A stretch of DNA of 64,000 nt from positions 91,943 to 155,942 of the forward strand of contig DEAE01000012.1 in NCBI GenBank assembly GCA_002347025.1. Direction: 5' to 3'. Numbering within the stretch: the first letter of the stretch is position 1; the number at the start of each line of letters is the position of its first letter. Positions 53,642 through 62,152 of this stretch are shown here, in pieces. The stretch comes from Acidobacteria bacterium UBA2990. Lineage in GTDB: Bacteria > Acidobacteriota > Vicinamibacteria > Vicinamibacterales > UBA8438. The notes under the pieces are model-generated. The model had not been told where the DNA came from. It made no database searches and saw nothing but the letters and a program-made list of their open reading frames with translations. Made by a program: the position numbers and the translations under genes.

Positions 53642-55726
53642 TCATTCATCCGGGCTAAGTTCTGTTCGGGACAACCGATTCGAGACAACGGTCTCTGCGA
53701 AGAGACACCCGAAGGCTCCGATCAAAAAATACCACCAAAGCCGCTGACGCTGCTCCAAGTCCTCTGGTTTGAATTCGCGAGCGGCTACAGCCGAACCTTC
53801 CCCAGACGCCCGCCCCGTCACGATCCCAACCAACTCCTGTGGATCCGCCTGGGCAAGATTTGATTCGTCTCTATCAACATTAACGGCAACTCGCATGGAC
53901 ATACCGTCGCCCCTTGCAGTATCACGAATTTCATAAAACCCTTGTTCGGTTAGCTGGACAAACCCTACCCTAGTATCATCGTCCAAGCCCCCCACGGGCA
54001 CACGGTCTTCATCGGGGTCACGCACGACGATATTCCCACCACTCAAGTTGAACTCCGCAGCCTCTGGATATTGTGCCAAGTCGAGTACCTGTCCAGCAGT
54101 TAAAAAAGGAAGCGCCGGTTGGTACTGGGCCAAATATTCGACAACTTTGTGAACAAACGGCAGGTAAATGGGCTTAAGCGCAAAATCGTTCCAGAAACTA
54201 TCGATTGTCGACGTCCAAGCCAGTACCCGTCCAGCACCAACGTTATGCTCGACCATCGCAGCATCGCCATTGTCGAACCTGGCTATTACTGAAGCACTCG
54301 GAGTCACATCAATCGGCCTGTGACGGAAAAACCTGGGCGTCGTCAAGTCACCGCTACGCGGGGTGCTGAACACAGAAAATACGGGATGACTGTAATCAAT
54401 GAAACTCAGAACACCTCCGCGGCCTTCCCGCTCAACCGGACCCTCCAACGAACCCGGCAACAAATCAAGTCGGTCCCCTGGCCAACGCACCCGTTCACCC
54501 AAGACCGCCCAGAGCCCGCCACCCTCACTTACAAACTGCGAGATCTCTTCACCTACCGGGTCACTTGGCAATCCGACATCATTCAGAATCACCACCGACG
54601 CCGCCCTAACATCTTCAACAGTTACGTCTTCAACCGACCGCACGGCAGTCCTAAACAACGGGCTTGAACCGATGCCAAGGGCTTCTTCCAAGTAAAGACT
54701 TGCATCAGATTCACCAAGACCCACAATAACCAAAACTGAAACGACATCAGCCGGCGACACGGTAAAGTGAAAAACATTGTCATGGACCAATGCGTCGGCC
54801 GCCGTGCGGACCGAAACAGGGATCGCCCTATCTTCAAGAGCAAACGGTGCAAACGTAGCGGTGGCTGAGCTGTTTGCTTCAATCGTAACCGGCTGTGACT
54901 CAAGTTCGTAGCCATTCAATTCAAGGGACACCAGCAGGTTGTCCACCGAAGCATCTCCTCGGTTAGCCAACCTGGCCGTAACAACGGCCCGTTCCTGGTT
55001 GGCGAACATATCGCGTTGGACCGAGGCATCCATTAGAATGACGTTCTCAGTTTCGTCTTCTGGAATCTGACCAACCGACACCGGGGTGACCACGGTGCCG
55101 GCCGGCATCCGTATGTTGGCCGCGCTGTCCACCCCAATCTGCTGAAAATCACTGACAAGAACAGCTTCGAGTAACGGCTGATCCGAATCCTCAAGAATTC
55201 CCTGGGCAAATTGGAGAGCCGGCCCGAATCGCGTTGTCCCCGCGCTAATTTCAGCCCCATCAATAGCAGCTAACAAACTAGCTTGGTCAGTGGTCGACGG
55301 CGCACCAGCTTGAACACCACTGTCAAACAAGACAAGCGTGGCTCGATCTCCCGCTACCAAATTTTGCACCACCGACCTCGCAGCTTCGCGCGCCCGGTCC
55401 CAGCGGTCGCCATAACCCATACTGTAGGAGCGATCGAGGAGGATAACGACCTCTCGCCCCCCCCCACCGACGGCAGCTAATGCGGCGGAACGAACAAAGG
55501 GACGAGCAAAGGCAGCAATAAGCAGGGCAAGCGCCGCACACCGCAACAAAAGCAAAAACCAGTGGCGAATTCGCTGACGGCGCAAGGAATGAAATGGGAT
55601 TCTACGAACAAACATGAGCGAGGGAAACTCGACAACCTCAGCTCGCTGCCGCTGAATCATATGAATCAGCAGGGGGACGCCCAGGGCAGCGAGCCCAGCA
55701 AGAAACAACGGTGTTAGAAAAGCCAT
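53642..55726 (-). CDS. BatA-type aerotolerance-like protein with vWA and GATase-like domains
   Basis: A 694-residue membrane protein. The BatA N-terminal domain has FLTPLFLAGLAALGVPLLIHMIQR and WFLLLLRCAALALLIAAFARP helices. The vWA domain follows with MIDAS DRSYS in VVILLDRSYSMGYGD and a late SDFQQIG. Residues 340-560 are GATase-like (VVILNDVGLPSDPVGEEISQ, FVSEGGGLWAVLG), then a beta domain and a C-terminal helix. The start overlaps the DUF58 stop as TGATG. Works with MoxR and DUF58 in Bat-type systems; exact task unknown. Confidence 0.9.
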   Translation of the reverse strand: MAFLTPLFLAGLAALGVPLLIHMIQRQRAEVVEFPSLMFVRRIPFHSLRRQRIRHWFLLLLRCAALALLIAAFARPFVRSAALAAVGGGGREVVILLDRSYSMGYGDRWDRAREAARSVVQNLVAGDRATLVLFDSGVQAGAPSTTDQASLLAAIDGAEISAGTTRFGPALQFAQGILEDSDQPLLEAVLVSDFQQIGVDSAANIRMPAGTVVTPVSVGQIPEDETENVILMDASVQRDMFANQERAVVTARLANRGDASVDNLLVSLELNGYELESQPVTIEANSSATATFAPFALEDRAIPVSVRTAADALVHDNVFHFTVSPADVVSVLVIVGLGESDASLYLEEALGIGSSPLFRTAVRSVEDVTVEDVRAASVVILNDVGLPSDPVGEEISQFVSEGGGLWAVLGERVRWPGDRLDLLPGSLEGPVEREGRGGVLSFIDYSHPVFSVFSTPRSGDLTTPRFFRHRPIDVTPSASVIARFDNGDAAMVEHNVGAGRVLAWTSTIDSFWNDFALKPIYLPFVHKVVEYLAQYQPALPFLTAGQVLDLAQYPEAAEFNLSGGNIVVRDPDEDRVPVGGLDDDTRVGFVQLTEQGFYEIRDTARGDGMSMRVAVNVDRDESNLAQADPQELVGIVTGRASGEGSAVAAREFKPEDLEQRQRLWWYFLIGAFGCLFAETVVSNRLSRTELSPDE

Positions 55727-56640
55727 CAGCGTGCCTTTGTGAGCTTGTGCCGCATAGCCAAATACTTAAATAAAGCGTGGTCAAGCGGAACCTTAGTATT
55801 CATGAACGCATAATCGATTCTGTTTTGCTTACAGAGCTGACTGAGCTCTTCGATGTGACCCCGAATCAGCTCACGATACTGGTCTCGCAACTTGTCAGGT
55901 ACAACGGGAAGTTTTCGGCCTGTCTCAAGATCTTGAAAACTAGTAGATTCATCGTAAGGGAAGTCCACTTCTGCTGGATCGAGAACATGAAACAGGATGA
56001 CGTCGTTCCCGGCGAAACGCAGTGGTTTGACCGCGTCCAGGACTTTGACAGGTTCTTCATAAAAATCAGAAATAATGGCCAAAATACTCCGGCGCTTGAA
56101 AAATTCAGTCGCCTTAAAGAGTGGTGGCCCGAGCCGGCCCGGCCGCTGCGGACTCATTTTATCAAGAGTGTGCAAAGCAACATCGAAATGTTTGGCTGAC
56201 GGCGGCACTCGCTCCACGATGTCCTCATCGAAAGTCACAATACCTACCCGGTCGCGCTGCTTAGTGCTGAGATAACTGAGGCAAGCCGCTAGAAAGCGAC
56301 CGTAGTCGAGCTTCGTCAGACCACGGCTGCCAAAGTTCATCGACTTGGACACATCGAAGAGCACCGAAAAATTCGTGTTGGTATCTGCCTCAAATTGTTT
56401 AACGTAAAACCGGTCTGTCCGAGCAAACAATCGCCAATCGATACGCCGGATATCGTCGCCGGGCATATAACCACGATGCTCAGCAAAATCGATGGAAACC
56501 CCAAGGTACGGCGCCTTGTGCAGTCCGTTAATGAACCCTTCCACGACAAACCGAGCAGCTAATTCTAGGCTGCCAACCCGAGCCAGCAGCTTTGGGTCAA
56601 TGAATCGGGCTCCTGGAGACGTCGGCGGAACAGTTGCCAT
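55726..56640 (-). CDS. DUF58-domain protein
   Basis: A 304-residue cytosolic protein. The DUF58 core reads PYLGVSIDFAEHRGYMPGDD, then IRRIDWRLFARTDRFYVKQFEADTN, followed by a vWA-like segment with MIDAS DVSKS (VLFDVSKSMNFGS). Such proteins sit between a MoxR ATPase and vWA membrane proteins and are thought to be adaptor or substrate. It starts 14 nt after MoxR and overlaps BatA by one nucleotide. Confidence 0.93.
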   Translation of the reverse strand: MATVPPTSPGARFIDPKLLARVGSLELAARFVVEGFINGLHKAPYLGVSIDFAEHRGYMPGDDIRRIDWRLFARTDRFYVKQFEADTNTNFSVLFDVSKSMNFGSRGLTKLDYGRFLAACLSYLSTKQRDRVGIVTFDEDIVERVPPSAKHFDVALHTLDKMSPQRPGRLGPPLFKATEFFKRRSILAIISDFYEEPVKVLDAVKPLRFAGNDVILFHVLDPAEVDFPYDESTSFQDLETGRKLPVVPDKLRDQYRELIRGHIEELSQLCKQNRIDYAFMNTKVPLDHALFKYLAMRHKLTKAR

Positions 56641-56654
56641 GAGATTCAGCCCAG

Positions 56655-57746
56655 CTACATCTTCGACACAGGAACCGGAACCACTTCAAGTAACTGATCG
56701 ATGATCTGGTCCGATGTGATTCCTTCCGATTCGGCATGGAAGTTGAGCAACACCCGATGTCGCAAGACCGGATGCGCCAAGGCACGAATGTCATCAAAAT
56801 TGACATGGTACCGCCCCTCGGTTAAAGCACGGGCTTTCCCACCCAGAATCAAATATTGCGCAGCACGAACACTGGCACCGTAGGCAACCCATTTCGCAAA
56901 CTCGGGTGCATCATCCCCTTTAAGCCGACTAGCACGCGCCAGCCCCAAGGCATAGCGCATAACCGGCTCTGAAACTGGCACTTTGCGAACAAGCCTTTGA
57001 AATTCGACAAGGTCACTCCCTGTCACGGCATGCTTATACTCTGGATCCGCCAGACCAGTGGTGGCACGAACCACTTCCAGCTCCTCATCCTCCGGCGGAT
57101 GTTCGATCACGATGTGGAACATGAAACGATCGAGTTGGGCCTCGGGTAGTGGATAGGTACCCTCAAGTTCAATAGGGTTCTGAGTCGCAAAAACAAAGAA
57201 CGGCTCCTCCAAGGTATAGGTACGTCCCTGGACCGTCACTCGATGTTCTTGCATAGCCTCAAGCAACGCTGACTGGGTCTTCGGCGGTGTCCGATTAATT
57301 TCGTCAGCCAAAAGCACATTAGTAAACACCGGACCGGGAGCGAACACCATTTTACGACCCCCTGTAGCAGCGTCCTCCTGGATGATATCGGTTCCTGTTA
57401 TGTCTGACGGCATCAAGTCTGGCGTGAATTGGATTCGCGCAAACTTCAAATCCAAAACCTGAGCCATCGTCTGAATCAACAACGTTTTCGCCAGACCAGG
57501 CACCCCAATGATTAGGCTATTTCCGCCGACTAGCAAGGTCAGTAGCGTTTCGTTGATGACCTGTTCCTGACCGATGATTTTCTTACGCAGTTCGACGAGA
57601 ATCTGCTCGCGTCCCGCTTTCATTCGATCGGCCAACGCAATGTCGTCCGGGCTCTCCAGGTCGGTCGGTTGATCTGCGAATTCGTTCACGGTCAGGTTTC
57701 TCCTTACCGGCCGGCGGGTTTGTGCCGAACCGGCGTTTGTTTCCAA
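56655..57746 (-). CDS. MoxR-family AAA+ ATPase
   Basis: A 363-residue AAA+ ATPase with TTG start (GAGGTG about 5 nt upstream). Walker A is GVPGLAKT, Walker B LLADEINRTPPKTQSALLEAM, sensor 1 FVFATQNPIELEGTYPLPEAQLDRF. MoxR proteins act as chaperones that fit cofactors or partners into vWA-domain proteins, and the two vWA proteins and DUF58 here are the likely clients. The stop is TAG. Confidence 0.95.
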   Translation of the reverse strand: METNAGSAQTRRPVRRNLTVNEFADQPTDLESPDDIALADRMKAGREQILVELRKKIIGQEQVINETLLTLLVGGNSLIIGVPGLAKTLLIQTMAQVLDLKFARIQFTPDLMPSDITGTDIIQEDAATGGRKMVFAPGPVFTNVLLADEINRTPPKTQSALLEAMQEHRVTVQGRTYTLEEPFFVFATQNPIELEGTYPLPEAQLDRFMFHIVIEHPPEDEELEVVRATTGLADPEYKHAVTGSDLVEFQRLVRKVPVSEPVMRYALGLARASRLKGDDAPEFAKWVAYGASVRAAQYLILGGKARALTEGRYHVNFDDIRALAHPVLRHRVLLNFHAESEGITSDQIIDQLLEVVPVPVSKM

Positions 57747-57804
57747 GCCACACCTCGTGCAACCGGTCCACCTTGAGACGGACCTTAAGGCAAGTTAGGC
57801 CGCA

Positions 57805-58602
57805 TCAATGTGTCAACGCGTACATGATGTAGTTCACACCAAGCTTGAATGCTTCATTCGACAGGTCGATCGGCAGCCATCCGGTCATTGAATACTCCCA
57901 GTACTCTCCAATGTCGTTGTTGTGGTTCGCAACAGCCAGCAACCTTCCGTCTGGATCGTTCTCTTCAAATAACCCAAAAAACATAGGAGTATAGCCGGGA
58001 TATGCTTCTTGGTAGTCCAGTGAATCGATGTCGAAAAATGAGTGATATACAGGGTGTGAGGCCTCGAGTTCCAGCCACCGAAGCTCAGGAAGTACTCGCC
58101 GCATCTGTGTTTCAAGGTTGTACCAGTGGATATCACTGTGAAAATCATCAAAAATCAGGAAACCTCCCTTAAGGAGGTAGCTCCGCAGTCCAGCTGCCTC
58201 AGCCTCTGAAAGGTTCCAATAGCCTGGCTCAGACATGTAGGCAAATGGATACCTAAATAAATCCGGATTATCGAGCTTCAGGATGGTGCCACCATCCTCC
58301 CCCAAGTAGGGGTCAACAAAGGTAATCGACTCCAAAATCCGCATGAGGTTGCGCTCGGCGCGAGGGTAGTCATGAGCCCAAGGCAGATCCTGCCGATAAG
58401 CAAACCCGCCACCAGCGTAACCATCAGCATAACGGATCCGAGCAAATACAAACCTCCCATCGAAATGCTTAGGACCCGAAACCCGGTCAGTGTCAGTGTC
58501 AGTGTCAGCCTCAGAGCCGCGACCGGCCAAGCCGGCACCAGCTGCCAACAGCACAAGCAGAACCACCACTACCCGACGTCTTTTCGCTGCTGTCGTCATC
58601 AC
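57805..58602 (-). CDS. DUF4159 protein, second copy in the operon (divergent)
   Basis: A 265-residue exported protein. Signal segment VVVVLLVLLAAGAGLAGRG, then a TDTDTDTD repeat from four hexanucleotide units. DUF4159 hallmarks: FVFARIRYADGY, AHDYPRAERNLMRIL, YLLKGGFLIFDDFHSD and the terminal YALTH. It differs from the other two copies: the DDFWG motif is DDFHS, and a longer ELRWLELEASHPVYHSFFDI stretch follows. It sits between the caspase-fold gene (24 nt) and MoxR (58 nt). Confidence 0.87.
   Translation of the reverse strand: MMTTAAKRRRVVVVLLVLLAAGAGLAGRGSEADTDTDTDRVSGPKHFDGRFVFARIRYADGYAGGGFAYRQDLPWAHDYPRAERNLMRILESITFVDPYLGEDGGTILKLDNPDLFRYPFAYMSEPGYWNLSEAEAAGLRSYLLKGGFLIFDDFHSDIHWYNLETQMRRVLPELRWLELEASHPVYHSFFDIDSLDYQEAYPGYTPMFFGLFEENDPDGRLLAVANHNNDIGEYWEYSMTGWLPIDLSNEAFKLGVNYIMYALTH
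58486..58509. repeat. Hexanucleotide tandem repeat in DUF4159 copy 2
   Basis: GTCAGT is repeated three times and followed by GTCAGC, encoding alternating Asp-Thr just after the signal peptide. Because the unit is 6 nt, changes in copy number keep the frame and would only alter a linker. Confidence 0.7.
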
Positions 58603-58626
58603 GAGTTCTTTAATGGTCGACTCAAC

Positions 58627-59712
58627 TCAGCGTGCCGGCTCAGCTGCGGCTTCCGCTTCGCGAATCTCCCGTCCCTTAAGGGCAATTTCCACTAACAATT
58701 TTTCGATTTCAGTTTGGTACCGCACCTCATCAGTTCCGCCCCGAGTCGCCTGAAGTGCTTCGATCTGTTCCTGGAGTTCCAGCCGTTCCTGGTAGAGCAC
58801 CCGCAAGGCCGGGTCCTCCGGCCATCCAGCGATCCCAGTACCTTCGCCTGCGTTGATAAACAGGGTGCGCGCTAACGCGCCATCGTTCTCCAAGGGATCA
58901 GGTTCGCGGCTTCCCTCCCGATCGCCGTTGTCGTCCAGCAAAGCATGCTCGGTCTGCAAGCGTCCATCCGACTCATAAACTCGAGTCACCTGCGCAACCG
59001 CGTATTGGAATGCTTCGAGAACCGAAACACGACCATCCCTATTCTGGTCCGATTCCGCTTCTCCACTCGCATAAGCAGCCACAAAGTAACCCCCGAAAAC
59101 CGTCTCGTTCCACTGCCCACCGCTCCGAGTAGCCGTCACCACCGTGCGCCTTTCTCCGGAGAGCGCCTCTATGAAACCGCCACTCGCCGTGGCCGTGTTT
59201 ACAAACGAGATTCGCTGGGAGTCAAACGGGATTAGCAACCCTGCATAGTCCTCTGCCGTCAGATCCCGCCCTGGCAGATTAAAACGCGATTCACCATTCT
59301 GATAGCTGCCGTGCCCAATGAGCAACACAAAGATATGGTCGTTCGGAGCCACTCTTTCAGCGACCGCGGCTAGCGTCTCTTCCACGTTTTCCCGGGTCGA
59401 CCGTCCGTCAATCCTCACCGGGTCGCGGTCAGCCTTTTCGGCCAAGTAAGTTACGTTTTCGGGAGGCAGTTCGTAGCGATCGACCACCACGTCGATTAAC
59501 GTTGTCGCCCAATCGTGAAATTGATCGGCATATTCCGGGTCACCGCTGAGGCCGCTAACAACAACGACATGAGTCTGCTGAGCTGCCACCGGCATGGCCA
59601 ATAGTGTCGTGAGGATAACAATGGCCACGAGCTTCCCGAGATAATCACTAAGGTTATAGTCTTCGAGAACCGAATTTTTTCTCCGATATAGAGAAGCCGA
59701 CCCGGAAGTCAT
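58627..59712 (-). CDS. Caspase/C13-fold protein lacking the catalytic cysteine
   Basis: A 361-residue exported protein. The start is the ATG of an ATGA overlap with the upstream gene; residues 26-45 are a signal or anchor (LGKLVAIVILTTLLAMPVAA). The clan CD histidine is present, H134 in VLLIGHGS. In the cysteine strand the sequence is FVNTATASGGF, so threonine (T175, codon ACG) stands where D-x-C-x-SG has cysteine. A canonical EF-hand loop (D222, N224, D226, G227, E233) follows, then a C-terminal coiled coil (residues 310-361). Probably a non-catalytic calcium-binding caspase-like protein. Confidence 0.82.
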   Translation of the reverse strand: MTSGSASLYRRKNSVLEDYNLSDYLGKLVAIVILTTLLAMPVAAQQTHVVVVSGLSGDPEYADQFHDWATTLIDVVVDRYELPPENVTYLAEKADRDPVRIDGRSTRENVEETLAAVAERVAPNDHIFVLLIGHGSYQNGESRFNLPGRDLTAEDYAGLLIPFDSQRISFVNTATASGGFIEALSGERRTVVTATRSGGQWNETVFGGYFVAAYASGEAESDQNRDGRVSVLEAFQYAVAQVTRVYESDGRLQTEHALLDDNGDREGSREPDPLENDGALARTLFINAGEGTGIAGWPEDPALRVLYQERLELQEQIEALQATRGGTDEVRYQTEIEKLLVEIALKGREIREAEAAAEPAR

Positions 59713-61976
59713 GCCAGCCCCCGAACACGACGATACCCCCACTCACCAAGCACCAACAAAACGAACAACACGAGTAACCCAGGCAAATCCCATAAATCCA
59801 ACTCTTCGACCACTGTCACGCCGCCACCGACCGTCTGAATATCGTCAGCCAATGAATCCACCGTATCTGCAGTATAAAAACGCCCGCCCGTTTCCTCGGC
59901 AACCCGCTCAAGCAGCGGCGTTCGCCGTGTCGAGTCATAGAACTCAGATTCGCTAGGGGCCACGCGGAGGTAGGTGGTGTCGCTCCCAAGCAACTCGCCA
60001 TCGTTGGATGCTTCAACCCTTACCTCATATAGCCCCCCCTTTCGAGGGGTGAAACGGGCGCTGTACTCACCATCTCGGTCCGCAGTCCAATCCATCGGAA
60101 TCTCAAGCAGTTGGTCGTCAGGATCAGTTATCCACGCTGACACTTGGCTGGTGTTAATCTCTTCGTAATTTGCGTCATCAACCTCGGCGGTGAGCTCGAA
60201 AGATTCATCAAGTTCGACTCGGTCCTGTGGTGTCGCCACAACAACCTGGTCCGGTACGCCGTCGACCATCCACCGCAATAGCCGCCTCCAAAGCGTCTCA
60301 TGCGTCTGGTCCTCAACATCGATATCAGCATGCATCTGCCACATCCACGTGTCCTGAACCGGAAACGCTAGGGCCTTGCCGGCACCATAGCGTTGGAATG
60401 CCAGCACAACTAGGGATTGATCTCCACTAGTTAGCAGTGTTGTCGCGCCTGGCTTTACATCACGGATTTCATTCACCAGCGTGATCGGCGGCAGTTCGGG
60501 CCAGCGAGTAACCGAAGCCTCTTCATTCTCGGCAATTTGGGTGGCTGGGTGGGAAGCTCCAGGTCTCGTGGGTCGAACATCAGTCTCAATAAAAAAGGCC
60601 GCCTCTCCATCCGCTGTTACTTCGTCAAGCATCACCGGCAACACGTCGGCTACCGGTGTACCAGCATAGCCTCCTTCAGCGAAGGAACGCCGACTGCCAA
60701 GCATCAACAGTCCGCCTCCGCGTTCGCTCACAAAGTCCGAAATCATTCGAAGTTGATCTGGTGTAAAGTGGTTTGCCTCGATGCCTCCAAGAATGAGTGC
60801 TCGATACTTAAAGAGCTCCTCTCGAGTCCTGGGAAATCCACCAGCCAAGTCCTCAGCATCCTCGACCCCCATCCTCATGAATTTATTTTCTGCCGTGCGC
60901 TGCAGAACGGCGAGCTCCAAGTTGTCATCTTCGTCAATTGCTCGGCGAAGAAACTTCACCTCCCATCGCGGCTCTCCCTCAAAGTAGAGAACCTTCTCAC
61001 GTGTGTCCTCGACCACGATCAGTGCGTTGCGCACATTATTTTGGGTCACCATCTCACCAGGCTGCGGCGAGATTCGAAAGCTGAAAAGCCTTGGACCTGC
61101 ATCAGTGGCACTGAACCGAACCCTCACTGTTGTTGGTTCACCGTCTTCCGGAAGGATGAGCGGTTCATCGGCCACGATTCGTCCTTCGTCTTCAACCTGT
61201 AGACTGACCCGCTGGCCCTCATACCCTGTTTGGGCAACTATCACATCTACCACCAAGGCCGCGCCACGTAGCACCGACCGAGGAGTGTCGACTCGGGTTA
61301 GTTGAATGTCCCTGGTGTAGGCCTCTCGACCCAGCCCCACTGTAAACACAGGAACACCAGCTGCCTGCAAGGGCATCAAGCTGTCTGGTGGCAGCCCATC
61401 GGCATTGTCAGCACCATCACTTACCACTACCAATCCCGACAGGGGCACACCGGCCAGCTCCTCGTGAGCCCGCGTCAGGGCTTGCCCAAGATGGGTCTGG
61501 GTACCGTCGTAGGTTAGGGTGTCAACCGACTCGATTCGATTGGTGTCCGAGGAAAAACTGAACAACCTGACGGCAAATCTATCTGCAAGGGACTCTAAAA
61601 TCTGACTATTGGCACCACCAAACTGCCGTGTCACGAACGCGGCACGGGTTTCGCCGTCTCGATCAGCGATTTGCATACTGCGAGTGTCATCAATCAACAC
61701 CCCTAAAAAATTCTGCTGGGGCATGACACGAGACACCACCAACACCGGCCTAAACAAGCAAAATACTAGAAGAGCGAGCACCAAAAATCTGATACCGGTG
61801 AGAACCGCTCGATCGACCGGGCGACTGTTGGCCCGAACCAACTGATAAGTACGAAACGTGATCACCCCGGCAACCAAGACCAAGATGGTTGCCACATAGG
61901 TGGCGACAGTAGGCCTAAAGGCAAACACGCCTTCCTCGAACAAGATTGGTCGGTACTTAAAGAAAAATTCGAACAT
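59709..61976 (-). CDS. vWA plus GATase-like membrane protein of the operon
   Basis: A 755-residue protein. Two N-terminal helices (VATYVATILVLVAGVITF; ILFLVLALLVFCLF-like segment before residue 85) precede a vWA domain (GVLIDDTRSMQIADRDGETR, LVVVSDGADNADGLP). An Ig-like region, then a GATase-like domain (YRALILGGIEANHFTPDQ, FVSERGGGLLMLGSRRSFAE) and another beta domain (GEYSARFTPRKGGLYEVRVEA) follow, with a final helix (LLVLFVLLVLGEWG). It parallels BatA at 53642. The ATG at 61976 is preferred over a TTG two codons earlier. Confidence 0.87.
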   Translation of the reverse strand: MFEFFFKYRPILFEEGVFAFRPTVATYVATILVLVAGVITFRTYQLVRANSRPVDRAVLTGIRFLVLALLVFCLFRPVLVVSRVMPQQNFLGVLIDDTRSMQIADRDGETRAAFVTRQFGGANSQILESLADRFAVRLFSFSSDTNRIESVDTLTYDGTQTHLGQALTRAHEELAGVPLSGLVVVSDGADNADGLPPDSLMPLQAAGVPVFTVGLGREAYTRDIQLTRVDTPRSVLRGAALVVDVIVAQTGYEGQRVSLQVEDEGRIVADEPLILPEDGEPTTVRVRFSATDAGPRLFSFRISPQPGEMVTQNNVRNALIVVEDTREKVLYFEGEPRWEVKFLRRAIDEDDNLELAVLQRTAENKFMRMGVEDAEDLAGGFPRTREELFKYRALILGGIEANHFTPDQLRMISDFVSERGGGLLMLGSRRSFAEGGYAGTPVADVLPVMLDEVTADGEAAFFIETDVRPTRPGASHPATQIAENEEASVTRWPELPPITLVNEIRDVKPGATTLLTSGDQSLVVLAFQRYGAGKALAFPVQDTWMWQMHADIDVEDQTHETLWRRLLRWMVDGVPDQVVVATPQDRVELDESFELTAEVDDANYEEINTSQVSAWITDPDDQLLEIPMDWTADRDGEYSARFTPRKGGLYEVRVEASNDGELLGSDTTYLRVAPSESEFYDSTRRTPLLERVAEETGGRFYTADTVDSLADDIQTVGGGVTVVEELDLWDLPGLLVLFVLLVLGEWGYRRVRGLA

Positions 61977-62017
61977 TGCCAAAGATCGCGTTCAAGCGAA
62001 CCAAATGCATGCGTCCT

Positions 62018-62033
62018 CCATCCAAAAGGATGG
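62018..62033. other. Hairpin upstream of the vWA/GATase gene
   Basis: CCATCC and GGATGG are perfect complements around AAAA in the 176-nt gap between DUF4159 copy 1 and the vWA gene, about 40 nt before the start codon. It could tune readthrough or message stability inside the operon. Confidence 0.4.
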
Positions 62034-62152
62034 GCCTGCAGTCAGGTTCCAGTTTTAGTGACAGTAGCATTCGCAAATCAGGCCACTCTGAACTCGCTGT
62101 GCCCTCTTAAAGTTGCTCCGGTTCTTCGCCATCACCCAAATTCAAATCCGCG

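Noticed and set aside
60537..61202. 221-codon plus-strand frame inside the vWA/GATase gene
   Set aside because: Antisense to a strongly supported gene and without recognisable protein features.
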